Below are positions 7,579-16,216 of a DNA stretch of 60,336 nucleotides, piece after piece; within the stretch, counting starts at the first letter, position 1, and every line of letters starts with the position of its first letter. The translations under genes and the position numbers were made by a program. The notes beneath the pieces were generated by a model. It was not told the origin of the DNA, ran no database searches, and worked only from the letters and a program-made list of their open reading frames with translations. The DNA is from DASXVX01 sp036504075. Lineage in GTDB: Bacteria > Bacillota > Sulfobacillia > Symbiobacteriales > Symbiobacteriaceae. Location of the stretch: contig DASXVX010000020.1 in assembly GCA_036504075.1 (NCBI GenBank), forward strand, positions 1 through 60,336, in the 5' to 3' direction.

Positions 7579-9969
7579 CTATTCGCCCAGTTTGGCAACC
7601 GTCACCCCGTCGCCGCCTTCCCCCTGACCGCCCGGGCGATAGGAGGAGACCCGGGAGTCGGCCCGCAGCATGTCCTGGACCGCCTTGCGGAGCGCGCCGG
7701 TACCCTTGCCGTGGATGATGCGGACCATGGGCGCCCCGGCCAGCGTGGCGTCGTCCAGGTACTTGTCGACTTTGTCCAGCGCCTCCGTGACCATGAGGCC
7801 CCGCAGGTCGACTTCGGTCGAAATCTCCTGCGCTTTGGTCGCAGCTGCGCTCCGGCCCATGCTGCGGGTGCCCGTGGCGCCCGCCCGCCTGGCCTTCTCC
7901 TTCTCCTCCGGTTCGACCGCCCGGGCCAGGTCCAGCAGCGAGACCGTCACTTTCATGATGCCGGCCTGCACCAGCACCTTCCCGTCGGCGTCCGGCTCCG
8001 TGAGCACGTAGCCGTTCTGCCCCAGGGAGACGATGGTGACCGCGTCACCCAGTTTCAGCCCCTTGGGCGCCTCGCCCCGGCGGACCGGCTCGTCGGGCGC
8101 CCCGGTCTCCTCCACCCCTCTGCGGGCCTCTGAGAGCCGCTTGCGGGCAGACTGAATGGCCTGATGCCGCTCGGACTCCCGCTGCTCCTTGAGTGCGGAC
8201 TTGAGTTCCTCGACCACCGCCTCGGCTTCCCGGCGGGCCTGAGCCAGCACCAGGGCGGCCTGGACCCGGGCCTTTTCCAGCGTATCGGCGGCCTTCTGAT
8301 TCGCGGCGGATGTCTTCCGCTCGTACTCATCTTTTAGCTGCTGCGACTCGTAGCGAAGGCGGGCCGCGTCCATCCGCTCCTTCTCCAGGGCCGCCCGCGT
8401 GGCGTGGATGCCGGCAATCAGGTCTTCCACTTTCTCCTGGTCCTTGGTCAGGAACTGGCGGGCGCGCTCGACGACCAGCGAGGAGAGTCCCAGCCGCTTC
8501 GAAATCTCGAACGCGTTGGAGGAGCCCGGCACGCCGATGAGCAACCGGTAGGTCGGCCGGAGCGTCTCCACGTTGAACTCGACGGAGGCGTTCTCGACTC
8601 GCGCCCGGGTGTAGGCAAACGTCTTCAGTTCACTGTAGTGGGTGGTGGCAATGGTCTTGGCGCCCCGGGCATGCAAATGCTCCAGGACGGACATGGCCAG
8701 CGCCGCGCCTTCCGCCGGGTCGGTGCCGGCGCCCAGTTCGTCCAGCAGCACCAGCGCCTTGCCGTCCAGATCATTGGTGATGCGGACGATGTTGGTCATG
8801 TGGCTGGAGAAGGTAGAGAGCGACTGCTCGATGGACTGCTCGTCGCCCACGTCCACGAAAACCTGGTCGAACATGCCCATCCGAGTGCCAAACCCTGCGG
8901 GGACATGGAGTCCCGACTGGGTCATGACCACGAAGAGGCCCATGGTCTTCAGCGTGACCGTCTTGCCGCCGGTATTGGGGCCGGTGATCACCAGCGTGTC
9001 GAAGCTGATGCCCAGGTGGACGTCCACCGGCACGACGGCGCCTTTCAGCAGCGGATGCCGGCCCTTGCGGATCTCCAGCATGGGTTCCCGGACCAGTTCG
9101 GGGGCCACACAGTCCAGATCCATGGAAAGCTTGCCTTTGGCCGCGGCGAAGTCGATCTGGGCAAAGGCGTTCAGCGAATCGGCGAGCGAGTCGGCTTCGA
9201 CCCCGACCAGGCCGGAGAGCCGCTGCAGAATGCGGGCGATCTCGTCCCGCTCTCTCAGCATCAGCTCTTTCAGCTCGTTGTTCATCTCCACGACCGCCAG
9301 CGGCTCCACGAACAGCGTCGAGCCACTGCCGGACTGGTCGTGGACGACGCCGGGCACCTGGCCCCGGTACTCCACTTTGACCGGAATCACGTACCGGTCG
9401 TCCCGGATGGTGACGATGGGGTCCTGCAGGTACTTGGCGCCCGCACCGCGGATGTAGGACTCGATTTTCTCCTTCAGGCGGCCCTGAATCACCCGCTGGC
9501 CGCGCCGGATGGACTGGAGTTCGGGGGTCGCCGTGTCGGAGACTTCGCCGTGCTCCGTGATCGCATGGCGGATTTCCGCTTCCAGGTTCGTAAACGCGCC
9601 GATCATGTTGGCGAGGGCCGCCAAAATGGGCGCTTCGTCTTTATGCTCGATGAGGAATTTCTTCAGGCGCCGGCCGCTGGCAGCGGTGTCGGCCACATCC
9701 AGCAGGTCGTGGGGCTCCAGCATGCCGCCCCGAATGGCCCGCTGCACGGCGGCCCGCAGGTCGTGAATGCCGCCCAGCGGAATGGACCGCCCGCCCAGGT
9801 AGAGCCGCCGGGCCTCAAGGGACTCCTGCTGCCGGTGCTGGACCTCCAGGAATTCCGTGGACGGGCTCAGGTCCTCGCAGATCTCTTTGCCCAACGCCGT
9901 GGCGGCCCGCTCGGAAAGCAACGCTTTTATTTTGGCGAACTCGAGCGTTCGCAGTGTACGATCGTCCAT
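7579..9969 (-). CDS. mutS2: Endonuclease MutS2
   Basis: 796 aa. MutS2 proteins suppress homologous recombination and, in Bacillus, also act on collided ribosomes. Seen here: a MutS core with lever region, Walker A GPNTGGKT (about 329-336), Walker B ALVLLDELGAGTDP, a long coiled coil, and a C-terminal Smr nuclease domain (EVDLRGLMVTEALDKVDKY then IIHGKGTGALRKAV). ATG at 9969 gives the usual family N-terminus MDDRTLRTLEFAKI; the 14 codons upstream are not conserved-looking. Leftward, apparently monocistronic. Confidence 0.95.
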   Translation of the reverse strand: MDDRTLRTLEFAKIKALLSERAATALGKEICEDLSPSTEFLEVQHRQQESLEARRLYLGGRSIPLGGIHDLRAAVQRAIRGGMLEPHDLLDVADTAASGRRLKKFLIEHKDEAPILAALANMIGAFTNLEAEIRHAITEHGEVSDTATPELQSIRRGQRVIQGRLKEKIESYIRGAGAKYLQDPIVTIRDDRYVIPVKVEYRGQVPGVVHDQSGSGSTLFVEPLAVVEMNNELKELMLRERDEIARILQRLSGLVGVEADSLADSLNAFAQIDFAAAKGKLSMDLDCVAPELVREPMLEIRKGRHPLLKGAVVPVDVHLGISFDTLVITGPNTGGKTVTLKTMGLFVVMTQSGLHVPAGFGTRMGMFDQVFVDVGDEQSIEQSLSTFSSHMTNIVRITNDLDGKALVLLDELGAGTDPAEGAALAMSVLEHLHARGAKTIATTHYSELKTFAYTRARVENASVEFNVETLRPTYRLLIGVPGSSNAFEISKRLGLSSLVVERARQFLTKDQEKVEDLIAGIHATRAALEKERMDAARLRYESQQLKDEYERKTSAANQKAADTLEKARVQAALVLAQARREAEAVVEELKSALKEQRESERHQAIQSARKRLSEARRGVEETGAPDEPVRRGEAPKGLKLGDAVTIVSLGQNGYVLTEPDADGKVLVQAGIMKVTVSLLDLARAVEPEEKEKARRAGATGTRSMGRSAAATKAQEISTEVDLRGLMVTEALDKVDKYLDDATLAGAPMVRIIHGKGTGALRKAVQDMLRADSRVSSYRPGGQGEGGDGVTVAKLGE

Positions 9970-10099
9970 TCTATTTCTTCTAAGTCTCCCTTCAAACAAT
10001 ACCCGTCGCAATACCCGAGTTTAACTGACGTGCTGAAGCCGGGAAATGTTCCATATGCTCGGTCGGGGAAGCTTGTTCTCATGACGGGAGGATGTCCGC

Positions 10100-10453
10100 A
10101 TGATGCGATGGCAGAAAGCGGCGATGCTGCTCGCTCTCCACGCCGGGCTGTTCCTGGGCTGGGCGCACGGGGAGCTGATCGCCGTCCCGGCTGCCCCTGA
10201 GCAGGGCCAGAGGCAGCCGCCCGAGGCGGAAATCTTCGCGGCCGTAAAGCGGTCGTTGGAGGCTGCGCACTTGCCGCCGCAGGACCTGCCCAGGCGAATC
10301 ATCGGCGTGACGCTGATGGCGTCGGGGCACTACCGGGTCCACATGGCGATGGTGCAGGGCGAGGCCTGGTTCGAGGTCTGGCAGGCAGGCGGCCAGTGGC
10401 AGGTCCGGGGCCTGAACCCGCCTCGTGCGGGGTCGCCGAACGCCGGCCGTTAA
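10100..10453 (+). CDS. Exported small protein of unknown function
   Basis: 117 aa. GGGAGG (10086-10091) precedes an ATG-ATG pair. Residues 1-24 form a signal peptide (basic MMRWQK, hydrophobic core, AHG). The mature part is a mixed alpha/beta domain of about 70 residues with GVTLMASGHYRVHMAMVQGE, resembling small PepSY- or NTF2-like exported domains, but I cannot assign it. It ends 4 nt into the convergent YetF-like gene. Confidence 0.6.
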   Translation: MMRWQKAAMLLALHAGLFLGWAHGELIAVPAAPEQGQRQPPEAEIFAAVKRSLEAAHLPPQDLPRRIIGVTLMASGHYRVHMAMVQGEAWFEVWQAGGQWQVRGLNPPRAGSPNAGR

Positions 10454-11253
10454 CCTTTGCCGGGCCGCTCTGCGGGGTCAGGACGCCGGGTGGGCACGAC
10501 CCACGGCTTGATGCCGGGCCGCTCTGCGGGGTCAGGCCGCCTGGTCGGCACCTCCCACGGTTCGACCGGCGGCTTCCCGGTCCCCGCGCCCGGCTCCTCC
10601 TCGGTGGCGGGGAACGGGCCGTCAGACGGGTACGTCATGCCGCGCAGCATTTCGGAAATCTCGCGACGCATGGTCGCCGCGCCCCGCTGCACAATCTCGG
10701 CGATCGCCTGGTCGAGCGCTTGTTGCAAGCTCGGCGGGGTGACCTTGTCGGCCTCTTTTTTGCGGATGACGCTGACGCCGCCCGCGTGTTCGATCCAGGC
10801 CTCCTTCACCTGGCTGACGTCGGTGACTTCCTTATGCCGCATCGCCGTCAGCAGGTCGGACATGGAGACGCGCTCTTTGACCAGGTTCTTCGTCAACACC
10901 CGGCCGTCCTGCACCAGCAGCGTCGGCGTCCCCTCGATCAGCCGCTCGAACCACTTGGAATAGAGTCCGATGGTGGTAATGAGCACGTGCAGCCCCCCGA
11001 TGAGTAACACCGGCAGAACGCCGTGGAGCAGGTCCACATGCAGTTCGGACACCGGGATGGCCGCCACTTCGCCGATCATGATCACCATGGCCATATCGAA
11101 CGGCGCGAGGTTGGCGATGGACCGCTTGCCCGTCCAGCGGACCACCACCAGCACCGTCAGAAACGTAATCAGCGTCCGGACCGCGAGGACGGGGACGTGC
11201 TCATACAGCTCGATAAACCAGTCGGCTGTGAAAACTTCTTGCAGGAACGACAA
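10450..11253 (-). CDS. YetF-like membrane protein (DUF421)
   Basis: 267 aa. Three N-terminal membrane segments (about 20-40, 55-75, 80-100) are followed by the cytoplasmic DUF421 domain with GTPTLLVQDGRVLTKNLVKERVS-type features and RMTMSDLL-like helices. The family is associated with spores and membranes; the biochemical role is unknown. TTG at 11253 is preceded by GAAGGAG. The C-terminus carries a 17-residue sequence repeated twice (PW[EV]VPTRRPDPAERPG) which is not part of the family core and looks like a recent duplication. Confidence 0.85.
   Translation of the reverse strand: MSFLQEVFTADWFIELYEHVPVLAVRTLITFLTVLVVVRWTGKRSIANLAPFDMAMVIMIGEVAAIPVSELHVDLLHGVLPVLLIGGLHVLITTIGLYSKWFERLIEGTPTLLVQDGRVLTKNLVKERVSMSDLLTAMRHKEVTDVSQVKEAWIEHAGGVSVIRKKEADKVTPPSLQQALDQAIAEIVQRGAATMRREISEMLRGMTYPSDGPFPATEEEPGAGTGKPPVEPWEVPTRRPDPAERPGIKPWVVPTRRPDPAERPGKG
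10457..10563 (-). repeat. Direct repeat at the YetF-like C-terminus
   Basis: Two ~54-bp direct copies (10457-10510 and 10511-10563) encode PW-VPTRRPDPAERPG twice. Confidence 0.75.
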
Positions 11254-11289
11254 GCCTGATCCCTTCTCCTTCAGGGGAACTGCCGTTCT

Positions 11290-12090
11290 TTAGCATATCC
11301 ACTCTGGCGCCGCGCTTTCCGGCGCTTCCAGGCCCAGGAGATCAAACCGCCGCTCTGCGTGATAACCGATGTGCCCTTGCCGGTCGGCGGGGCACCCTTC
11401 GGCGAGGCAAATGGCCGCCAGGCAGTCACCGATAATCGTCTCGGCGATGCGCAGCCGGTGCTCCCGGTCCCGCTGGGCCGAGCCGAGTTCGTGGTGCGGA
11501 ATGTGTACCCCCACCGCCACGGTCAGCCCCGCCTTGATCGCCAGCGCCTGCATGAGCGGCGGGACGCCGACGGCGGCGGGCGGAACCCGCTCCAGGAGCC
11601 GGCGGCTTGCCACCACCGGACCGTGGGACGGAATGGCCGCGTCCAGGTCTTCCCGGCCCAGGGCGCGGTTGAGGGCCACCCGAGCCTGATAGACTTTCGA
11701 CGCCGCCGAGTCCCGGTAAGGCACCGGCGTTCCGGCGTAGCAGTCGGAGAGCGAGAGGTCGGTCGCTCGCCGCCGGGCCTGCTCCACCAGGGTCGTCAGC
11801 CGTCCGTGCAGCGGCCCGGCGAGGTCGGCGTCCACAAAGAGCACCTGCCGGGCCCCGGCGTTTAGCGCCGCCCGCGCCCCGGCGATGCGGGGCACGTCGT
11901 AGCCCAGGGACTCCTTGAAAACCAGCGGCCGGACCCGCCCGTCGCCCAGGCGCTGGACGATCTCCAGCGTATCGTCCGCGCAGCCGTTCAAAACCGGAAA
12001 GACCAGCGACACGGGCAGGCGGAGCACCTGCCGCATCACCGTCTGAATCCGGCCGGCCTCGTTTTTGGCCGGGATGACCACTGCCAGCAT
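11290..12090 (-). CDS. Family-2 type glycosyltransferase
   Basis: 266 aa GT-A fold protein: nucleotide-sugar binding start MLAVVIPAKNEAGRI, and DxD-type metal site FVDADLAG near residue 90. No membrane segment, so cytoplasmic. It is divergent from a second related glycosyltransferase (12170) that is coupled to a CotS-like kinase. I infer that the three act together, probably in spore-coat or envelope glycosylation. Acceptor and donor sugar are unknown. ATG at 12090. Confidence 0.75.
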   Translation of the reverse strand: MLAVVIPAKNEAGRIQTVMRQVLRLPVSLVFPVLNGCADDTLEIVQRLGDGRVRPLVFKESLGYDVPRIAGARAALNAGARQVLFVDADLAGPLHGRLTTLVEQARRRATDLSLSDCYAGTPVPYRDSAASKVYQARVALNRALGREDLDAAIPSHGPVVASRRLLERVPPAAVGVPPLMQALAIKAGLTVAVGVHIPHHELGSAQRDREHRLRIAETIIGDCLAAICLAEGCPADRQGHIGYHAERRFDLLGLEAPESAAPEWIC

Positions 12091-12169
12091 TTCGCATCAC
12101 CCCTGGTCTTGCTACGCATATCCTATCGTCGGATAGCGCCGGGCAGTACCGGCGAAGGGAGCGATCGGC

Positions 12170-12913
12170 GTGTGGCCCCAGGTCTCGGCGGTGATTGCCG
12201 CCGTGGATGAAATCGAGACCCTGCCCCGGGTGCTGGCAGAGGTCCGCCGGGTGGCCGGAGAGGCGATTGTGGTGGTCAACGGCCCGGACGACCGCACGGC
12301 CCGGGCGGCCGCGACCGCCGGCGCCAGGGTCGTCCGGTATGACACCCAAGTCGGCCACGACGTGGGCCGGGCGCTGGGCGCCGCCCAAGCCGGGGGCGAC
12401 GTGCTGCTCTTCCTCGACGCCGACCTGCCGGTCCCGGCGGCCGACCTCCGGCCGTTCTGCACGGCGGTGCTGGCGGGCGGCGTGGACGTAGCCCTGAACC
12501 AGCTGGACCGGTACATTCACCCGGATGCCCGGCTGCATCCGGTGAACGCGGCCAAGCGGTTTCTCAACTGTGCGCTGGGGCGGCCGGACCTGGGCTGCGC
12601 CTCGCTGACCGCTGTGCCGCATGGGCTAAGCCGCCGGGCCCTCGGTGTGCTGGGGGTCGGGGCGTTGGCCGTCCCGCCGCTGGCGATGGCCCGGGCGCTG
12701 GCGGCCGGGCTGACCGTCACGGCCGTCCATGGCGTGGACGTGGTGCGGCCCAACGCCCGCCGGCCAGGCCTGAACCTGGGCCGCTCCAGCCCGGTGGAGC
12801 AGTTGATCCTGGGTGACCACCTGGAGGCGATTCACTGGGTGCTGGGCCAGACGGGGGACCCGCGGGGCGGCCTGAGCGACCTGGGCCGGCGGCGGGAGCT
12901 GCTGCCCCGGTGA
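12170..12913 (+). CDS. Family-2 type glycosyltransferase, coupled to CotS-like kinase
   Basis: 247 aa. Same fold as the divergent gene: VSAVIAAVDEIETLPRVLAE, nucleotide pocket VVVNGPDDRT, DxD site FLDADLPV near 80. GTG start with GAAGGGAG 8 nt upstream. Its stop overlaps the next start in a GTGA, so translation of the kinase is probably coupled. The two glycosyltransferases share the layout and length and probably arose by duplication. Confidence 0.75.
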   Translation: MWPQVSAVIAAVDEIETLPRVLAEVRRVAGEAIVVVNGPDDRTARAAATAGARVVRYDTQVGHDVGRALGAAQAGGDVLLFLDADLPVPAADLRPFCTAVLAGGVDVALNQLDRYIHPDARLHPVNAAKRFLNCALGRPDLGCASLTAVPHGLSRRALGVLGVGALAVPPLAMARALAAGLTVTAVHGVDVVRPNARRPGLNLGRSSPVEQLILGDHLEAIHWVLGQTGDPRGGLSDLGRRRELLPR

Positions 12914-13929
12914 GCGGGAGTTGGCCTGGCGGGGGCCGGACGGCCGCCACGCCGGGGCCGGTCTCCCCCCCGCCGGGAGCGATTGCCGCGGCCGCCGCTT
13001 ACGGCCTGGACACCGGGGGCCTGGAGCCCGTGGCCTCCGCCTACCGCCAGGCGGCCGCCTGGCGGGCGGGCGACGTGCTGCTCAAGCCGTTCCGCTACGG
13101 CGAGCGGCAGCTTTACTACGCCACCGGCGCCCTGCTCCACCTGGAGCGGTCGGGACTGACACCAAACCTGGTCTGGACCCGGGCGGGCGAGCGGTACGCC
13201 CGAGTGGGCGGCGCGTTCTGGTACGCCACGGCCTGGATTGGCGGACGCACCCTGCGCCTGCCGGCCGACTTGACGGCGGCCTGCCGGTCCCTGGCCCGGT
13301 TTCACACCGCGGCCGAAGGCTACTTCATGCCGTATGGCGCCGAGCGGGCCTGGCCCCGCCGCTGGCAGGGGCTCCTGGCCGACCTGAAAGACTTTCAAGC
13401 CCGCGCCCAGACGGGGCATGACCCGTTCGACGGGGCCTACGCCCGGGCCGCACCGGCCTTCATCCGCCGGGCGGAAGCCGCGCTCGCAGCTCTTGCCGCA
13501 AGCCCGTACGCCCGGCTGGAGGCGCACGTCCGGGCGGGGCAGCGCTTCTGCCACCGGGACTGCACCGCCGCCAACCTGGTGCGGGACGAGTTCGGCCAGG
13601 TCTGGTTTGTGGACCTGGACACCGCCGGCCCGGAACTGCAACTGCACGACCTGACCCGGTTGCTGCTCTCCGGGCCGGGGTTGGAACCCCGCGCGGTCCT
13701 GAGCGCTCTCGCGGCCTACGAGTCGGTACTGCCCCTGGACCCGGCCGAGCGGCAGCTTCTGCCGGCAAGCCTGCTGCTCCCCCGGGAGTTCTGGTGGGCC
13801 GCCGTCTGCCGCTACCGGCACGCCCGCCCCGGTGTCGACCCGGAGCGATTGCTCCAGCAAACGATAACAGGCGCCCCGGCGAGGGACGCCTGCGTCAAAG
13901 CGCTGCAGGAAGCACTGTGCGGCGTCTAG
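12910..13929 (+). CDS. CotS-like aminoglycoside-phosphotransferase-fold kinase
   Basis: 339 aa. The C-lobe holds the phosphotransferase signature FCHRDCTAANLVRDEFG and the metal-binding VDLDTAG, followed by HDLTRLLL, as in the CotS/YutH spore-coat family. The N-lobe has the DVLLKPFRYGERQLYY strand set. The family in Bacillus is tied to inner spore-coat assembly, often next to a glycosyltransferase, which is the arrangement here. GTG overlaps the upstream stop by 4 nt. Its own stop overlaps the stop of the convergent ABC-F gene through a CTAG at 13926-13929. Confidence 0.8.
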   Translation: MSGSWPGGGRTAATPGPVSPPPGAIAAAAAYGLDTGGLEPVASAYRQAAAWRAGDVLLKPFRYGERQLYYATGALLHLERSGLTPNLVWTRAGERYARVGGAFWYATAWIGGRTLRLPADLTAACRSLARFHTAAEGYFMPYGAERAWPRRWQGLLADLKDFQARAQTGHDPFDGAYARAAPAFIRRAEAALAALAASPYARLEAHVRAGQRFCHRDCTAANLVRDEFGQVWFVDLDTAGPELQLHDLTRLLLSGPGLEPRAVLSALAAYESVLPLDPAERQLLPASLLLPREFWWAAVCRYRHARPGVDPERLLQQTITGAPARDACVKALQEALCGV

Positions 13930-15842
13930 CCGACCGCCTGCTCCCATTCCTGATAAAGCCGCTCCAGGTCGGACTGAACGGACTGGTACTCGCCCACCGC
14001 CTGCCGCCCCGAAGCCGTTTTGTAGATGTCCGGGTCGGCCATACGGCCTTCCAGTTCGGCCTTGCGGGCCTCCAGCGCGTGAATCTCCTGCTCCAGCCGG
14101 CGCAGAGCTTCGGCCGCCTTGCGCTCCTCCTTGCGGGCTCGCGACGCCTGAGTTCCCTCCTGCCGGGCGACCTCCGCCGGTTTCGGCTTCGGAGCCTCCT
14201 GGGCGCCCTGTGCGACCTGCGCCGCCGTATAGGCCGCCAGCCGCTCCTTCTCGGCCACGTAGTCCGAGTAGTTGCCCTCGTACTCCTTGATTCCGTCGCC
14301 GCTGAACACCCAGACCTTCGTGGCGATCTGATCGACAAAGTACCGGTCATGAGAGACAAAGAGCACCGTCCCCGGGTACTCGGTCAGCGATTCCTCGAGG
14401 ACCATCTTGGACTCCAGGTCCAGGTGGTTCGTCGGTTCGTCCAGCAGCAGCACGTTGGCCCCGGCCACCATCAGCTTGGCCAGAATCAGCCGGTTTCGCT
14501 CGCCGCCCGAGCACTGGGCGATGGGCTTGTAGGCGTCGTCGCCGGAAAAGAGGAACCGGCCCAGCAGCGAATGTGCGTCAAACTTGGTGAAGCCGGGAAT
14601 CTCCAGCATCTCTTCCATGCAGGTGCGGCTGTAGTCCAGTGCGTCCAGGTCCTGGCTGAAGTAGCCCCGCTGGACCCCCACGCCCCAGAAGACCGTACCG
14701 CTGGTGGCCGGCGTCAGGTTGTTGATCACTTTCAGGAACGTGGTCTTCCCGCAGCCGTTGGGCCCGACCAGGGCGACCCGGTCGCCTTTGTACAGCCGGG
14801 CGTTGATGTCCCGGAAGACCGTCTTCTCGCCGTAAGCCTTGCTGAGATTCTCCACTTTCAGCACGTCGGCGCCGGACTCGTAGTCCATGTCGAACTCGAG
14901 GCCCACTTGCTTGTGCCGGGTTTTCGGCCGCTCGATCAGTTCCATGCGGTCCATCATTTTCTTGCGGCTCTGGGCCTGGTCCTTGCGGCTGGGCGTATTT
15001 CGCCACTTGAGATAGAACGCTTCGAGCTTCGCATATTCTTTCTGCTGCCGCTCAAAGGTGGTCAGCGCCGCCTCCTGGCGGCGTTTCTTCTCTTCCAGGT
15101 AGTACGAGTAGTTCCCGTAGAAAATTTCCGCCGAACCGTTCTCCATCTCCAGCGTCCGCGTGATTACCTTGTCGAGGAAATACCGGTCGTGGGAGACGAG
15201 AATCGCCGCGGACTTCATGTTCTTGAAGAACCCTTCCAGCCATTCGGTGGCCTCCAGGTCCAGGTGGTTCGTCGGTTCGTCCAGCAGCATCAGGTCCGGC
15301 TCGTCGAGAAGCAGCTTCGCCAGGCCGAGCCGCACTTTCTGCCCGCCGGAGAGCACTTCCACCGGCTTGCCCAGGTCAAGCTCCGTAAAGCCCAGACCAA
15401 AGAGCACCGCCTTCACCCGCGCCGGTGCGTCGTAGCCGCCGGCCGCCTCATAAAGGGCGGTGGTTCGGGTGTATTCGTCCATGAGCACTTGCAGCTCTTC
15501 TTCGCTTGCGGTGGCGCCCATGCCAGCCTCCAGCTTCCGGAGGTCCTGCTCCCACTTGGCGAGGTACGCGAAGACCGACTGGGCCTCCGCCAGCATCGTC
15601 CGGCCGGGCGTGAACTCCGGGTCCTGGCTCAGATAGCCCACCCGGGTGCCGCCGGGCAGGATGACGCTGCCCTCGTCGTATTCCATCCGGCCCATGAGGA
15701 TTTTGAGCAAGGTGGTTTTGCCGGTGCCGTTGCGGCCGACCAGCGCCATCTTCTCGCCCTCGTTGAGCAGGAAGCCAACTTCTTTGAACAGGAGCTCAAC
15801 GCCCCAGTATTTTGCTAACGCCTGTACGGTCAAAATCGCCAT
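13926..15842 (-). CDS. ABC-F family ATPase
   Basis: 638 aa soluble tandem ATPase without membrane domain; ABC-F proteins act on ribosomes, either in translation maintenance or antibiotic protection. Walker A GRNGTGKT (36-43) and GPNGCGKT (about 359-366), signatures LSGGQ (about 164) and CSGGE, and the duplicated LLLDEPTNHLDLE are present. A basic inter-domain linker and a C-terminal coiled coil after about 540 resemble YdiF/Uup. A -35/-10 promoter, a 12-codon leader ORF and a strong terminator precede it (15939-16189), the layout known for drug-inducible ABC-F genes. GGGAGG lies upstream of ATG 15842. Confidence 0.9.
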   Translation of the reverse strand: MAILTVQALAKYWGVELLFKEVGFLLNEGEKMALVGRNGTGKTTLLKILMGRMEYDEGSVILPGGTRVGYLSQDPEFTPGRTMLAEAQSVFAYLAKWEQDLRKLEAGMGATASEEELQVLMDEYTRTTALYEAAGGYDAPARVKAVLFGLGFTELDLGKPVEVLSGGQKVRLGLAKLLLDEPDLMLLDEPTNHLDLEATEWLEGFFKNMKSAAILVSHDRYFLDKVITRTLEMENGSAEIFYGNYSYYLEEKKRRQEAALTTFERQQKEYAKLEAFYLKWRNTPSRKDQAQSRKKMMDRMELIERPKTRHKQVGLEFDMDYESGADVLKVENLSKAYGEKTVFRDINARLYKGDRVALVGPNGCGKTTFLKVINNLTPATSGTVFWGVGVQRGYFSQDLDALDYSRTCMEEMLEIPGFTKFDAHSLLGRFLFSGDDAYKPIAQCSGGERNRLILAKLMVAGANVLLLDEPTNHLDLESKMVLEESLTEYPGTVLFVSHDRYFVDQIATKVWVFSGDGIKEYEGNYSDYVAEKERLAAYTAAQVAQGAQEAPKPKPAEVARQEGTQASRARKEERKAAEALRRLEQEIHALEARKAELEGRMADPDIYKTASGRQAVGEYQSVQSDLERLYQEWEQAVG

Positions 15843-15938
15843 GATTACGTCGTCCTCCCTATCGTCGGGGTGCGGGGGGTGGGGCGTGCGGCCCTTCCCT
15901 CGTGGAATTCGGGGTCAGGAGAGGCGGCCGACGGCGTC

Positions 15939-15975
15939 AAAAAACGCCGCAGGTAAGGTACTCCTTACCGCGGCG
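15939..15975 (-). terminator. Attenuator in the ABC-F leader
   Basis: Leftward stem of CGCCGC + GGTAAGG (15945-15958) with CCTTACC + GCGGCG (15963-15975), one bulge, then six T (15944-15939). It lies 97 nt before the ABC-F start and after the leader ORF, so transcription from the 16161-16189 promoter must pass it. Confidence 0.85.
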
Positions 15976-16083
15976 CTACAATTCGCTACAATACGCAGGA
16001 ATAGCGCTCAGGCATGGAGGCCCCATATGTATGCGTTTTCTCCCCATCCGGCCGCCAAAAGGGCAGACTGCCCCGTTGTTGCT

Positions 16084-16122
16084 CTACGAGCGGCGGGCAC
16101 AGACTGGAGAGATGAGCATCAT
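16084..16122 (-). CDS. Leader peptide of the ABC-F gene (MMLISPVCARRS)
   Basis: A 12-codon ORF starting ATG-ATG at 16122 with AAGGAGG (16135-16141) and a closer GGAG (16129-16132). It lies about 30 nt after the predicted transcription start and ends 108 nt before the attenuator stem. By analogy with inducible ABC-F resistance genes, ribosome stalling here under antibiotic would change leader folding. The peptide itself matches nothing I recognise. Confidence 0.6.
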   Translation of the reverse strand: MMLISPVCARRS

Positions 16123-16160
16123 GGGGGTCTCCTACCTCCTTCGTTTCCACAATCGTGTCT

Positions 16161-16189
16161 ATTTTATCGGGCATGAGCCAAAATGTCAA
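16161..16189 (-). promoter_or_regulatory. Promoter of the ABC-F leader
   Basis: -35 TTGACA (16184-16189), 17-nt spacer, -10 TAAAAT (16161-16166). It lies wholly downstream of the S9 peptidase stop and points at the ABC-F gene. Confidence 0.85.
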
Positions 16190-16216
16190 CTCACACCGTC
16201 AGGTGTCGGGCACGCC

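Noticed and set aside
8404..10200. 598-codon open frame antisense to mutS2
   Set aside because: Shadow of a complete MutS2.
15986..16189. 67-codon leftward frame over the ABC-F leader
   Set aside because: It begins inside the -35 region and has no ribosome site; the 12-codon ORF at 16122 has one.
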